64,000 nt of DNA from positions 3,038,001-3,102,000 of the forward strand of contig NZ_CP103794.1 of assembly GCF_030388325.1 (NCBI RefSeq), written 5' to 3'. Source of the stretch: Flavobacterium johnsoniae (lineage in GTDB: Bacteria > Bacteroidota > Bacteroidia > Flavobacteriales > Flavobacteriaceae). Position 1 is the stretch's first letter. Each line of letters begins with the position of its first letter. The notes under the pieces are model-generated. The model was not told where the DNA came from, ran no database searches, and was given only the letters and a program-made list of their open reading frames with translations. The position numbers and the translations under genes were made by a program. Positions 53,407-61,322 of the stretch are shown one piece after another.

Positions 53407-53479
53407 AAGGTTTATATAATTTATCTATTTAATTTACAATCGCGAATACGTTTAATTATATGCATAGCCTTTCCGAGCA
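53395..53479 (-). promoter_or_regulatory. Alternative (antiterminator) pairing in the tyrS leader
   Basis: TGCTCG (53479-53474) can pair with CGGGCA (53400-53395), and GGCT (53469-53466) with AGCC (53404-53401): 10 bp with a 4-base bulge. This uses bases of the terminator's 5' arm, so the two structures exclude each other. The upstream strand lies in codons 22-27 of the leader ORF, right after its Tyr codons. Confidence 0.6.
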
Positions 53480-53544
53480 GATATTATTGCATAATAATAA
53501 GTGCTGAAAAAAGGAAGACGTAATATGCTGTTCAAGAATTTCAT
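53452..53544 (-). CDS. Candidate Tyr-rich leader peptide of tyrS, 30 residues
   Basis: A short ORF that begins MKFLNSILRLPFF and continues STYYYA (Tyr16-18, three TAT codons at 53499-53491), then ends KGYAYN before TAA: 5 of 30 residues are Tyr. The ATG lies 5 bases after the -7 box, so the mRNA would be leaderless or nearly so. It precedes the tyrS terminator, the classical arrangement of a leader peptide that senses charged tRNA. The peptide itself is unlikely to have another function. Confidence 0.75.
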   Translation of the reverse strand: MKFLNSILRLPFFSTYYYAIISARKGYAYN

Positions 53545-53549
53545 GACTG

Positions 53550-53580
53550 CAAAGATAAAATTTTTAATTATGTATTCAAA
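53550..53580 (-). promoter_or_regulatory. Promoter of the tyrS leader transcript
   Basis: On the minus strand TTTG (53580-53577), 19 bases, then TATCTTTG (53557-53550): full -33/-7 consensus. The expected start of transcription is close to position 53544. Confidence 0.85.
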
Positions 53581-53623
53581 AAAACTTAGTGCCTTAGAAC
53601 CTTAGTAACTTAGCCTCTTAAAT

Positions 53624-54730
53624 TTACTCTAAAACCAATTGACCTAAAGCTTCTTTACTGAAACCTTTTAATTCATCAGTTTTTCCAGCTTTAATTTTCG
53701 CCACCCAATTCGGATCAGATAAAAGCGGTCTTCCAACAGCAACCAAATCAAAATCGCCTCTATCGAAACGTCTGTTCAATTCTTCCAAAGAAGTTGGCTG
53801 AGAACTTTCTCCAGCAAATGCGCCAAAGAAATCACCAGAAAGTCCAACAGAACCAACCGTAATTGTTGGTGCTCCTGTAACTTTTTTAGCCCATCCTGCA
53901 AAGTTTAAATCAGAATCTTCAAATTCAGGTTCCCAGAATCTGCGTTGCGAAGCGTGTATAATATCAACTCCCGCATCAACAAGAGGAGTAAGCCAAGCTT
54001 CTAATTCTTGCGGATTTTTAGCCAATTTATAATTGTAATCAGAAGGTTTAAACTGAGAAAAACGCATGATAACAGCGAAATCATTTCCAACTTGTTTTCT
54101 AATTTCTTTTATAACTTCAATTGCAAAACGGTTACGTTCCGGAAGTGTTTTTCCTCCGTAAATATCTTCACGTAAATTTGTCTCAGCTCTAAAGAATTGA
54201 TCGATTAAATAACCGTGTGCACCATGAATTTCGATAGTATCAAAACCTAATCTTTTAGCATCAGATGCAGCTTTACCAAAAGCAAGGATTGTATCTTCAA
54301 TATCTTTCTCAGACATGGCAATTCCGTTTCTAAAATCGGGACGATTCAAACCAGACGGACCTTCAAAAGGAACAGGAGGAACCCATCCAGAATGATGATT
54401 ATCCATAATTCCCATATGCCAGATTTGTGGTCCCATTTTTCCGCCAGCAGCGTGAACTTCATTAATTACTTTTTCCCATCCTTTTAAAGCTAAATCGCCA
54501 TAAAAATGAGGAACATTTGCATCATTTGAAGAAGAAGCTCTGTCAATTACAGTTCCTTCAGATAATATTAAACCAACTTCGCCTTCAGCTCTTTTTTGGT
54601 AGTAAGCTGCTACTTCGTCAGTTGGAACTCCGTTTGGAGAGAATGAGCGCGTCATTGGCGCCATTACGATTCTGTTTTTCAGGTTTAACGTTTTTAAGTT
54701 AAACGGAGAAAAAAGGTTGTTTGTACTCAT
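53624..54730 (-). CDS. Old-yellow-enzyme family alkene reductase (NemA-like)
   Basis: A 368-residue FMN-dependent ene reductase. The N-terminal FSPFNLKTLNLKNRIVMAPMTR, the QIWHMG block, the substrate-binding His pair in IEIHGAHGYLIDQFF and the phosphate loop VAVGRPLLSDP are standard for NemA/xenobiotic reductases. Acts on alpha,beta-unsaturated carbonyls and electrophiles in the cytoplasm with NADPH. It lies 7 bases downstream of an ArsR regulator on the same strand, as in electrophile-responsive operons, which suggests induction by reactive compounds. Confidence 0.92.
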   Translation of the reverse strand: MSTNNLFSPFNLKTLNLKNRIVMAPMTRSFSPNGVPTDEVAAYYQKRAEGEVGLILSEGTVIDRASSSNDANVPHFYGDLALKGWEKVINEVHAAGGKMGPQIWHMGIMDNHHSGWVPPVPFEGPSGLNRPDFRNGIAMSEKDIEDTILAFGKAASDAKRLGFDTIEIHGAHGYLIDQFFRAETNLREDIYGGKTLPERNRFAIEVIKEIRKQVGNDFAVIMRFSQFKPSDYNYKLAKNPQELEAWLTPLVDAGVDIIHASQRRFWEPEFEDSDLNFAGWAKKVTGAPTITVGSVGLSGDFFGAFAGESSQPTSLEELNRRFDRGDFDLVAVGRPLLSDPNWVAKIKAGKTDELKGFSKEALGQLVLE

Positions 54731-54737
54731 AGTAATT

Positions 54738-55040
54738 TTACAAATTAGATTGAATTAATTTACTGAGTGCTTCAAAGGCACCTTCGTTGCGTTTATAATA
54801 AGTCCATTGTCCAACACGCTTGGCTTCGATAAAACCAGCGCGCTGCAAAATAGACAGGTATTCGGATACTGTAGATTGTGTTAAACCAGCTTTTGCTTGA
54901 ATTTGTCCAACGCAAACTCCGTGTTCAAATCCAGCGTGCTGCAATTGATCAGGAAAGTTAATTTCGGGCTCTTTTAGCCATTCCAGCATTTGCAATCTGG
55001 ATTTATTTGATAAGGCTTTAAAAATTTCTATCTTTTCCAT
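54738..55040 (-). CDS. ArsR-family transcriptional regulator
   Basis: A 100-residue winged-helix repressor (LSNKSRLQMLEWL, then AKAGLTQSTVSEYLSILQRAGFIEAKRVGQWTYYKRN). It has only one Cys (Cys43 in HGVCVGQIQ) and lacks the CxC metal site of classical ArsR/SmtB, so a metal sensor is unlikely and a thiol- or ligand-based sensor is more plausible. It forms an operon with the ene reductase and has a palindromic operator in its own promoter, so it is likely autorepressing. Confidence 0.92.
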   Translation of the reverse strand: MEKIEIFKALSNKSRLQMLEWLKEPEINFPDQLQHAGFEHGVCVGQIQAKAGLTQSTVSEYLSILQRAGFIEAKRVGQWTYYKRNEGAFEALSKLIQSNL

Positions 55041-55048
55041 GATGTAAA

Positions 55049-55070
55049 TATATCGACTTTTCCCGATATA
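55049..55070. promoter_or_regulatory. Palindromic operator between promoter elements of the arsR operon
   Basis: TATATCG (55049-55055) and CGATATA (55064-55070) are perfect 7-base arms with an 8-base spacer. On the minus strand TTG and TATATTTA, 19 bases apart, overlap it, so a bound repressor would occlude polymerase. Confidence 0.65.
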
Positions 55071-55163
55071 CCAATTAAGTAAAAAATATTTAGGATAATT
55101 TTATGATGGAGGAGAAGAAATGATGGAGAATTTGGTTAAGAAAATTTATATTTGCTTATGAAT

Positions 55164-55377
55164 TAATCTCGCAAAGGCGCAAAGGCGCAAAGTTTTTTTG
55201 AATTGCCTCTAGCTTTAGCTGGAGATAGTAATGGAAGATTTAAAAGAGGCTTTAGCCAAACTTAATATTTTTTTGGCTAAAGCCTTTCAACTATCTTTTT
55301 AAACCTCCAGCTAAAGCTAGAGGCAACTCAGCTAAAACTAAAAAAAAACTTTGCGACTTTGCGCCTTTGCGAGATTA
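55164..55377. repeat. Triple nested palindrome sharing modules with 26323-26546
   Basis: Outer arms 55164-55199 / 55342-55377 (36 bases, one mismatch; ATCTCGCAAAGGCGC module); middle arms 55205-55224 / 55305-55324 (perfect, 20 bases; CTCTAGCTTTAGCTGGAG module); inner arms 55247-55260 / 55272-55285 (perfect, GGCTTTAGCCAAA module). The module order is the same as in the element at 26 kb. It lies in the 375-base gap between arsR and the TlpA-like gene; no ORF. Confidence 0.9.
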
Positions 55378-55415
55378 AAAAAACAACCCCAAATCCAAAT
55401 AAAACTTAATCCATT

Positions 55416-55907
55416 ATGAAAAAAACTTTACTCATTTTAGCATTTATATGCTGTGTAATTAACATTTCAAAAGCTCAAGTTGTAGGCGTTGATGTTGGAG
55501 ATATTGCTCCAGAAATTGATCTTCCGAACACAAAAGGAGAAAACGTTGCACTTTCGTCATTACGAGGTTCTTTTGTTTTAATCGATTTTTGGGCTTCTTG
55601 GTGCGGGCCATGTATTAAAGAACAGCCTTTATTAGTAAAATTGCAGAATGCTTATCCTGAAAAATTATCTATTTATGGAGTTTCTATGGATACTAAAAAG
55701 CCATTGTGGACAGCTGCAATTGCAAAAGGAAAATTACCGTGGATAAATGTTAGCGATTTAAAATACTGGCAATCTCCATCTGTTGCTGACTATAGATTGC
55801 AATCTGTTCCGTTGAATTTTTTAGTGGATAAAAACGGAATTATTTTAGCAAAAAATATTCATGGAAAAGCTTTGGAAGATAAAATTAAAAGTTTGTTGGC
55901 GCCGTGA
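55416..55907 (+). CDS. TlpA/ResA-like thioredoxin-family protein
   Basis: A 163-residue exported protein with a signal peptide (about 1-20, ending SKAQ) and an AhpC/TSA-thioredoxin fold: DVGDIAPEIDLPNTKGENVALSSLRGSFVLIDFWASWCGPCIKEQP with the CGPC redox pair, and the cis-Pro segment SVPLNFLVDKNG. It probably reduces or transfers disulfides in the periplasm. The gene after it starts within 15 bases and may be cotranscribed. Confidence 0.9.
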   Translation: MKKTLLILAFICCVINISKAQVVGVDVGDIAPEIDLPNTKGENVALSSLRGSFVLIDFWASWCGPCIKEQPLLVKLQNAYPEKLSIYGVSMDTKKPLWTAAIAKGKLPWINVSDLKYWQSPSVADYRLQSVPLNFLVDKNGIILAKNIHGKALEDKIKSLLAP

Positions 55908-55918
55908 TAATTCATAAA

Positions 55919-56389
55919 ATGGAATCAAACCTTTCTCTATCAGATTTTCGTGCAAGATTGCAGAATAATATAGAAATTGGTTCTTTAAAAGTGAATTTAA
56001 GACGCTTTAGAATATTTCCCATTTTTGGTGGAGTAAAACCTTTTTACGGACTTTTTGATGATAATAGTTTTCGATTAACCATAAATTCAACTACATCTCC
56101 CACAATTTTTATTGTAAGAGGAAATTACAAGAATATTGATAATAGAGTTAATGTGAATTATATTGTTGAAGAAAACAGCAAATTTCAGCTGCTTTGGACA
56201 AAATTTTCTCCAGTAGTTTTTCTAATATTTATCAATATATTTTTTCTTTTCTTTGGAAGAGGCCTCAGACGCGCAACTACGATTGTAAGTTTGTTTCTTC
56301 TTATCGTCATTTTCTATTCCAGATGGAAAGAAGAACGTAAAAGGAAAAAACTGGAGAAAAAATTTATAAGAGTTTTTGAAATTAAATGA
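55919..56389 (+). CDS. Hypothetical membrane protein
   Basis: A 156-residue protein: a soluble N-terminal part (about 1-95, LSDFRARLQNNIEIGSLKVNLRRFRIFPIFGGVKPFYG), two hydrophobic helices at about 100-140, then a very basic tail (RWKEERKRKKLEKKF). The ATG at 55919 is chosen; a GTG at 55904 overlapping the previous stop would add five residues. No family recognised. Its stop codon lies inside a terminator stem. Confidence 0.65.
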   Translation: MESNLSLSDFRARLQNNIEIGSLKVNLRRFRIFPIFGGVKPFYGLFDDNSFRLTINSTTSPTIFIVRGNYKNIDNRVNVNYIVEENSKFQLLWTKFSPVVFLIFINIFFLFFGRGLRRATTIVSLFLLIVIFYSRWKEERKRKKLEKKFIRVFEIK

Positions 56390-56425
56390 GTGAAAAAAGA
56401 CAAACTTTTTTCACTCATTTTTTTA
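56384..56425 (+). terminator. Terminator overlapping the stop codon
   Basis: AAATGAGTGAAAAAAG (56384-56399) / CTTTTTTCACTCATTT (56405-56420) stem plus T tract; the TGA stop is in the left arm. Confidence 0.85.
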
Positions 56426-56561
56426 AGATTTTAAGCAATACTATATTGAAAAATAGTCGCTTCTTTGACAGATTTTAATGGTCTGTATTGAGCCACTAGG
56501 CAATTCTATCGATTTTAGGTCTTTCTCTAGTAATCCACTTCATTTTGTAAAGAAAAACAAA

Positions 56562-56945
56562 TTAATTTCCATCAGTTGGATTTTTCTTTACCCCTCCAAA
56601 ACTCGTTTTCAGCATTTCTCTAATCTGAAATTGCGTCTTGTTTCCCGATGCGCTTTTCCAATCTTTCAAATCAAATATATGAATCTGATCTGCGTAAGGA
56701 TTTGTTAAAAATGAAATTCGTGAAATTGCATATTTATAGTATTTCAGTTCGTGAGAAACATGACGATTTGGAACAACAATAAGTATGTTTTCCCATTTCA
56801 AAAAGTCCTTCGGAACATCGTTTCGTTCTAATAATCCTAAAGATTCAAAAAAAGCATTAATCTTCTGATCATTAAGCTCATTAATCTTATGATCGAGGGT
56901 TTTAAATTTACTGTGGAGTCTATTTTCGTTTATAATAGTACTCAT
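56562..56945 (-). CDS. Hypothetical protein
   Basis: A 127-residue soluble protein with a helical start (LHSKFKTLDHKINELNDQKINAFFESLGLLER) and a central ILIVVPNRHVSHELKYYKYAISRISFLTNPYADQIHIFDLKDWK, ending in a polar tail. No known family was recognised. Standalone gene on the minus strand; the plus-strand reading frames opposite it look like shadows. Confidence 0.55.
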   Translation of the reverse strand: MSTIINENRLHSKFKTLDHKINELNDQKINAFFESLGLLERNDVPKDFLKWENILIVVPNRHVSHELKYYKYAISRISFLTNPYADQIHIFDLKDWKSASGNKTQFQIREMLKTSFGGVKKNPTDGN

Positions 56946-57156
56946 AATTTTCTTCGCTTTTTTATGATTTTAAAATAAAGTTACATCAAAAGAAAATCAT
57001 TTTTGATTTTGAAGCCATTAGATTCATTCTAAATTTTAAATGCCATTTTACGGCTTTAAATATTAAGGAGTTATCACATTTTGATAAAATACTATCGATT
57101 TTTTGTATGTAAAAGCCTTATTTTTATCGCTATTTGATTTACTAACAAACCAACCT

Positions 57157-59976
57157 ATGAAAACCTCTTTTATCCAAAAATCAATTTTGTCATTTTTTCT
57201 TTTGTTCTTATTGCCAGTTTTAGCTCAGAATAAATCGGATAGAGAGCTAATTTTAATTGATAAAGATTGGCGATTTTCATTCGGACATTTATACGATACC
57301 AAAAAAGATTTCGGTCACGCCGAAGGTTATTTTTCATACTTAACTAAAACTGGATTTGGCGACGGACCTGCTGCTTCAGGATTTGACGATCGCGCGTGGA
57401 GAAAATTAGATTTGCCGCACGATTGGGCTGTAGAACAGCCTTTTAGCGAAAGCGCCAGTTTTAGCCACGGATTTAAAGCTGCGGGTAAAAATTTTCCTGA
57501 AAAAAGTATTGGTTGGTATAGAAAGAAAATAACGATTCCGAATAGCGATTTAGGAAAAATTATTTCATTAAAATTTGATGGTGTTTTTAGAAATTCTAAA
57601 GTCTTTTTTAACGGATTTTATTTGGGAACTGAACAAAGTGGATATAATGGTTTTGAATACGATGTATCGGCTTATGTAAATTATGGCGGTGAAAATACGA
57701 TTTCCGTTCGTGTTGATGCTTCAATGGAAGAAGGCTGGTTTTACGAAGGTGCTGGAATTTACAGACATGTGTATTTGCAAAAGACAAATCCGATACATAT
57801 TAAGGCGAATGGAACTTATGTAACCTCAGAAATTAAAGGAGATAGTGCAGAAATAACGGCAGAAGTTTCTATTGAAAATAAAGGAAACTCTAAAGGTGAT
57901 TTAGAAATTGTTCAGACGATTTTTGATGTTTCGAATAAGCAAATTTCAACTAATTCTGAAAAAGTTTCTGCGCCCGAATTTTATAAAACAGCAAATTATA
58001 GTTCAAAATTAAACGTCAAAAATCCACTTTTATGGGATGTTGATAATCCGAATTTGTATCGTTTAGTAACTGAAATTAAGCAAAACGAAAAATTAATTGA
58101 CATTTATGAAACGCCTTTCGGAATCAGAACAATAAAGTTTGATCCAGAAAATGGTTTTTTTCTTAACGGAAAACCTTTAAAACTAAAAGGGACAAATAAT
58201 CATCAAGATCATGCTGGAATTGGAACAGCGCTTCCAGATGAAATTCAGTATTATAGAATCGCAAAATTGAAAGAAATGGGCGCAAATGCCTATCGTTGTT
58301 CGCATCATCCGCCAACGCCAGAATTATTGAAAGCTTGCGATGAATTAGGGATGTTGGTTATTGATGAAACCCGTTTAATGGGAATTAACGATTATCATTT
58401 AAATGATTTACAACGAATGATGGAGCGCGACCGAAATCATCCAAGTATTTTTTGCTGGTCTGTTGGAAATGAAGAATGGCAGATTGAAGGCGGAATTATT
58501 GGCGAAAGAATTACCAATATTATGCAGGATTTCGCAAAAAGCATTGATTCTACAAGACCTGTAACAGTAGGAATTAGTAGCGGATTTAAAAGCGGAATAT
58601 CTTCTGTGGTTGAAATTATGGGCTATAATTATCTCGGAAACGGAGATATCGACGCACACAGAAATGAGTTTAAAAATCAGCCAGGAATGGGAACAGAAGA
58701 AGGTTCTACTTTTGCCACGCGTGGCATTTATTTTACTGATGATGCGAAACATTATCAAAGCGCTTACGATAAAAAGCCAAGACCAACTTTTTACAGTATA
58801 GAAGAAGGCTGGAAATTTTACTCAGAAAGACCTTATTTAGCAGGAATGTTTATTTGGACAGGTTTTGATTATCGCGGAGAACCAACGCCTTACGGATGGC
58901 CTTCTGTAACATCGTATTTCGGAATGATGGATGTCTGCGGTTTTCCTAAAGACAATGTTTTTTACCTGAAATCTTGGTGGGGAAAAGAACCCGTTTTGCA
59001 CTTATTGCCTCATTGGAATTGGAGTGGAATGGAAGGCAAAGAAATTGACGTTTGGGCATATTCTAATTGCGATGAAGTGGAGCTTTTTCTAAACAAAAAA
59101 AGTTTAGGAAAAAAGAAAATGGAACAAAACGGACATTTAGAATGGAAGGTAAATTACGCGCCTGGAACTTTAGAAGCTGTTGGTTATAAAAACGGAAAAA
59201 AAGTACTTTCAGATTTTCAGAAAACGACAGGTAAGGCAGAAAACATCAAATTATCTTTAGATAAAGAAAACGTTTTGAAAGGAAATGTTTCTGTTCTAAC
59301 CGTTGAAGTTACAGATAAAAATAATTTGCACGTTCCAACCGCCAATGACGAAATTACGTTTTCAATAAAAGGCGGTAAAATTTTAGGAGTAGGAAATGGA
59401 AATCCAACTTCGCTAGAAAGCGATCAATTTATTGATGACATTGCTTTGGTTGCTATAAGTAATTTTAAAGAACAAAAAATTAATACTGCTTCTTTGCCTC
59501 AGCAATTACCAAATTATTCTAAGAACGAATGGACGGAAGCTTTTAAAGATCGTGATTATAAAAAACAAGCACCATCATATATTTATAAAGGAGAATTTGA
59601 TTTGAAAAATAATTCGGCTTCAAATGTTGTGAGTTTCTTTTACAAGAAAATAGGTGTTCAAACTATAGTTTTCATCAACGGAAATAAAGTAGAATCAAGT
59701 GCAGAAGATCCTCAGAAATATATTCTAAGTTCATCAATTTTAAAAGAAGGAAAAAATACGATTCATATCGCCGCAACGCCTTTACAAAAAATAAAAGATT
59801 GGGATGTTATGAATACCGATCCAGGAATTATTCAGGTCATTACTCCTGCAGAACCTTCGAAAAGAAAGCTTTTTAACGGTTATGCTCAAATTATTATCCA
59901 AAAAGAAGATAATGCTAAAGAAGTTATTTTAACCGCTTCCGCGAAAGGATTACGGGCTGGAAGTTTGAAGAATTAG
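57157..59976 (+). CDS. GH2 family beta-galactosidase-like glycoside hydrolase
   Basis: A 939-residue exported glycosidase. The ATG at 57157 begins a signal peptide (KTSFIQKSILSFFLLFLLPVLAQ); the ATG at 57103 would place 18 non-signal residues first. It has the GH2 sugar-binding domain, immunoglobulin-like domain and catalytic barrel with the acid/base in SIFCWSVGNEEW and a nucleophile region YSIEEGWKFYS...GMFIWTGFDYRGEP, then further beta domains (DUF4982-like). Likely beta-galactosidase, though GH2 also covers mannosidases and glucuronidases. Monocistronic. Confidence 0.9.
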   Translation: MKTSFIQKSILSFFLLFLLPVLAQNKSDRELILIDKDWRFSFGHLYDTKKDFGHAEGYFSYLTKTGFGDGPAASGFDDRAWRKLDLPHDWAVEQPFSESASFSHGFKAAGKNFPEKSIGWYRKKITIPNSDLGKIISLKFDGVFRNSKVFFNGFYLGTEQSGYNGFEYDVSAYVNYGGENTISVRVDASMEEGWFYEGAGIYRHVYLQKTNPIHIKANGTYVTSEIKGDSAEITAEVSIENKGNSKGDLEIVQTIFDVSNKQISTNSEKVSAPEFYKTANYSSKLNVKNPLLWDVDNPNLYRLVTEIKQNEKLIDIYETPFGIRTIKFDPENGFFLNGKPLKLKGTNNHQDHAGIGTALPDEIQYYRIAKLKEMGANAYRCSHHPPTPELLKACDELGMLVIDETRLMGINDYHLNDLQRMMERDRNHPSIFCWSVGNEEWQIEGGIIGERITNIMQDFAKSIDSTRPVTVGISSGFKSGISSVVEIMGYNYLGNGDIDAHRNEFKNQPGMGTEEGSTFATRGIYFTDDAKHYQSAYDKKPRPTFYSIEEGWKFYSERPYLAGMFIWTGFDYRGEPTPYGWPSVTSYFGMMDVCGFPKDNVFYLKSWWGKEPVLHLLPHWNWSGMEGKEIDVWAYSNCDEVELFLNKKSLGKKKMEQNGHLEWKVNYAPGTLEAVGYKNGKKVLSDFQKTTGKAENIKLSLDKENVLKGNVSVLTVEVTDKNNLHVPTANDEITFSIKGGKILGVGNGNPTSLESDQFIDDIALVAISNFKEQKINTASLPQQLPNYSKNEWTEAFKDRDYKKQAPSYIYKGEFDLKNNSASNVVSFFYKKIGVQTIVFINGNKVESSAEDPQKYILSSSILKEGKNTIHIAATPLQKIKDWDVMNTDPGIIQVITPAEPSKRKLFNGYAQIIIQKEDNAKEVILTASAKGLRAGSLKN

Positions 59977-59980
59977 TTTT

Positions 59981-60163
59981 TTAACCGCAAGGGGCGCTAA
60001 GATTTACGCAAGGTTCGCAAAGCTTTTTTATGGAAGGAAATGATCTCGCAAAGTCGCTAAGACGTAAAGAAATTAGGCAAACTCTGCGTCTTAGCGACTT
60101 TGCGAGATTCAATTATTCTTTTTTTGCGTGCTTTACGTAAATCTTAGCGCCCCTTGCGGTTAC
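59981..60163. repeat. Double nested palindrome
   Basis: Outer arms 59982-60008 / 60136-60162, perfect 27 bases (CCGCAAGGGGCGCTAAGATT module); inner arms 60043-60064 / 60087-60108, perfect 22 bases (ATCTCGCAAAGTCGCTAAG, the same module that forms the outer arms at 26323 and 55164). It fills the gap between the GH2 and AraC genes. Confidence 0.9.
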
Positions 60164-60211
60164 CTTAAACCTAAAACAAAAATAAACCAAAATAATATTG
60201 TTTGATTTTCA

Positions 60212-60219
60212 TAACTTTG
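60212..60219 (+). promoter_or_regulatory. -7 box just before the AraC gene
   Basis: TAACTTTG ends 4 bases before the ATG at 60224, implying a leaderless mRNA if this start is used. Confidence 0.5.
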
Positions 60220-60223
60220 CAAA

Positions 60224-61093
60224 ATGAATAATCAAACAGAAACTCAGAATTGCGATTTTTCTTCAGATTTGAAGATGAAAGGATTTAAAGTATATCCTAT
60301 AAATGGAGATTTTAGTAAAGTTCCCGTTTACAGTCGTAGAGATTTTTATAAAATCTGTATCAATACCAGTAAAAGTATCATACAATACGCTGATCGTGGA
60401 ATAGAGACTGACGGTACGATTTTGTTTTTCGGTAATCCGATTATTCCGTATTCTTGGGAAACGCTTTCTGAAGGTTACGAAGGTTATGCTTGCGTTTTTA
60501 CAGAAGAATTTCTAAGAGCAAAAGACCGTTCTGAAACACTTCATGAATCGCCTTTATTTAAAATAGGAGGAACGCCAATTTTTTCTTTAAATGCTGAACA
60601 AAAGCTTTTTATAGATTCTTTGTTTCAAAAAATGATTAAAGAATATGAAACAGATTATGTTTTTAAAGACGATTTGATGCGTAGTTACGTGAACTTGATT
60701 ATTCATGAATCAATGAAAATGCAACCGTCAGAAAATTTCTTTAAACACAAAAATGCCTCTTCTAGAATTACCTCTTTATTTTTAGAATTATTAGAAAGAC
60801 AATTTCCAATAGAAACTAAAAACGAACCTTTGGCTTTAAAAACGCCTCAAGATTATGCGCAAAGTCTTGCTGTACACGTTAACCATTTAAATCGTTCGGT
60901 AAAAGAAGTTACAGGAAAACCAACGACGGCACATATTACAGAACGAATTATTAATGAAGCAAAGGCTTTGTTGCAACACACAGACTGGAGTATTTCTGAT
61001 ATTGGTTATTCACTTGGATTTGAATATCCGAGTTATTTCAATAATTATTTTAAAAGACTTACAGGGACAGTTCCGAAATCGCTTCGAATGTAA
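60224..61093 (+). CDS. AraC-family transcriptional regulator
   Basis: A 289-residue regulator: a cupin-like N-terminal part (about 20-130; ILFFGNPIIPYSWETLSEGYEGYACVF) and a C-terminal double HTH (about 190-289; YAQSLAVHVNHLNRSVKEVTGKPTTAHI and ISDIGYSLGFEYPSYFNNYFKRLTG). The start at 60224 places the ATG 4 bases after a -7 box; an alternative is ATG 60275 (MKGFKVYPING), which gives a leader of normal length. It is the likely controller of the cupin and oxidoreductase genes downstream. Confidence 0.88.
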   Translation: MNNQTETQNCDFSSDLKMKGFKVYPINGDFSKVPVYSRRDFYKICINTSKSIIQYADRGIETDGTILFFGNPIIPYSWETLSEGYEGYACVFTEEFLRAKDRSETLHESPLFKIGGTPIFSLNAEQKLFIDSLFQKMIKEYETDYVFKDDLMRSYVNLIIHESMKMQPSENFFKHKNASSRITSLFLELLERQFPIETKNEPLALKTPQDYAQSLAVHVNHLNRSVKEVTGKPTTAHITERIINEAKALLQHTDWSISDIGYSLGFEYPSYFNNYFKRLTGTVPKSLRM

Positions 61094-61322
61094 ATTGTTT
61101 CAATTTCATAATTTTTTGTTTGAATATTGTTATTTTCAGAAAGTCATGTTGACCTAATTTTGCCTTGAAATTACAACGCTGAAATAATTTATCAGTTTTG
61201 GAAAAACTAAATTGCTACTTCATAAAGCGGATTCTAGCTTTTTAAAATTTAGTTTATAATTCTGATAATGAATTACATAAGTGATTTTAAATAAAGTCAA
61301 TCTCAAAAAAATAGCTAAATTT

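Noticed and set aside
53395..53620. A T-box or tyrosine riboswitch before tyrS
   Set aside because: No T-box sequence (AGGGTGGNACCGCG) or specifier loop is visible; the Tyr-rich leader ORF and simple terminator explain the leader better.
56478..56708. Plus-strand ORF opposite the 127-residue hypothetical gene
   Set aside because: It overlaps the hypothetical on the other strand and its residues (many Phe, Arg and Cys) look like a shadow.
57103..57156. Longer N-terminus of the GH2 enzyme
   Set aside because: The 18 extra residues precede a complete signal peptide that begins at 57157.
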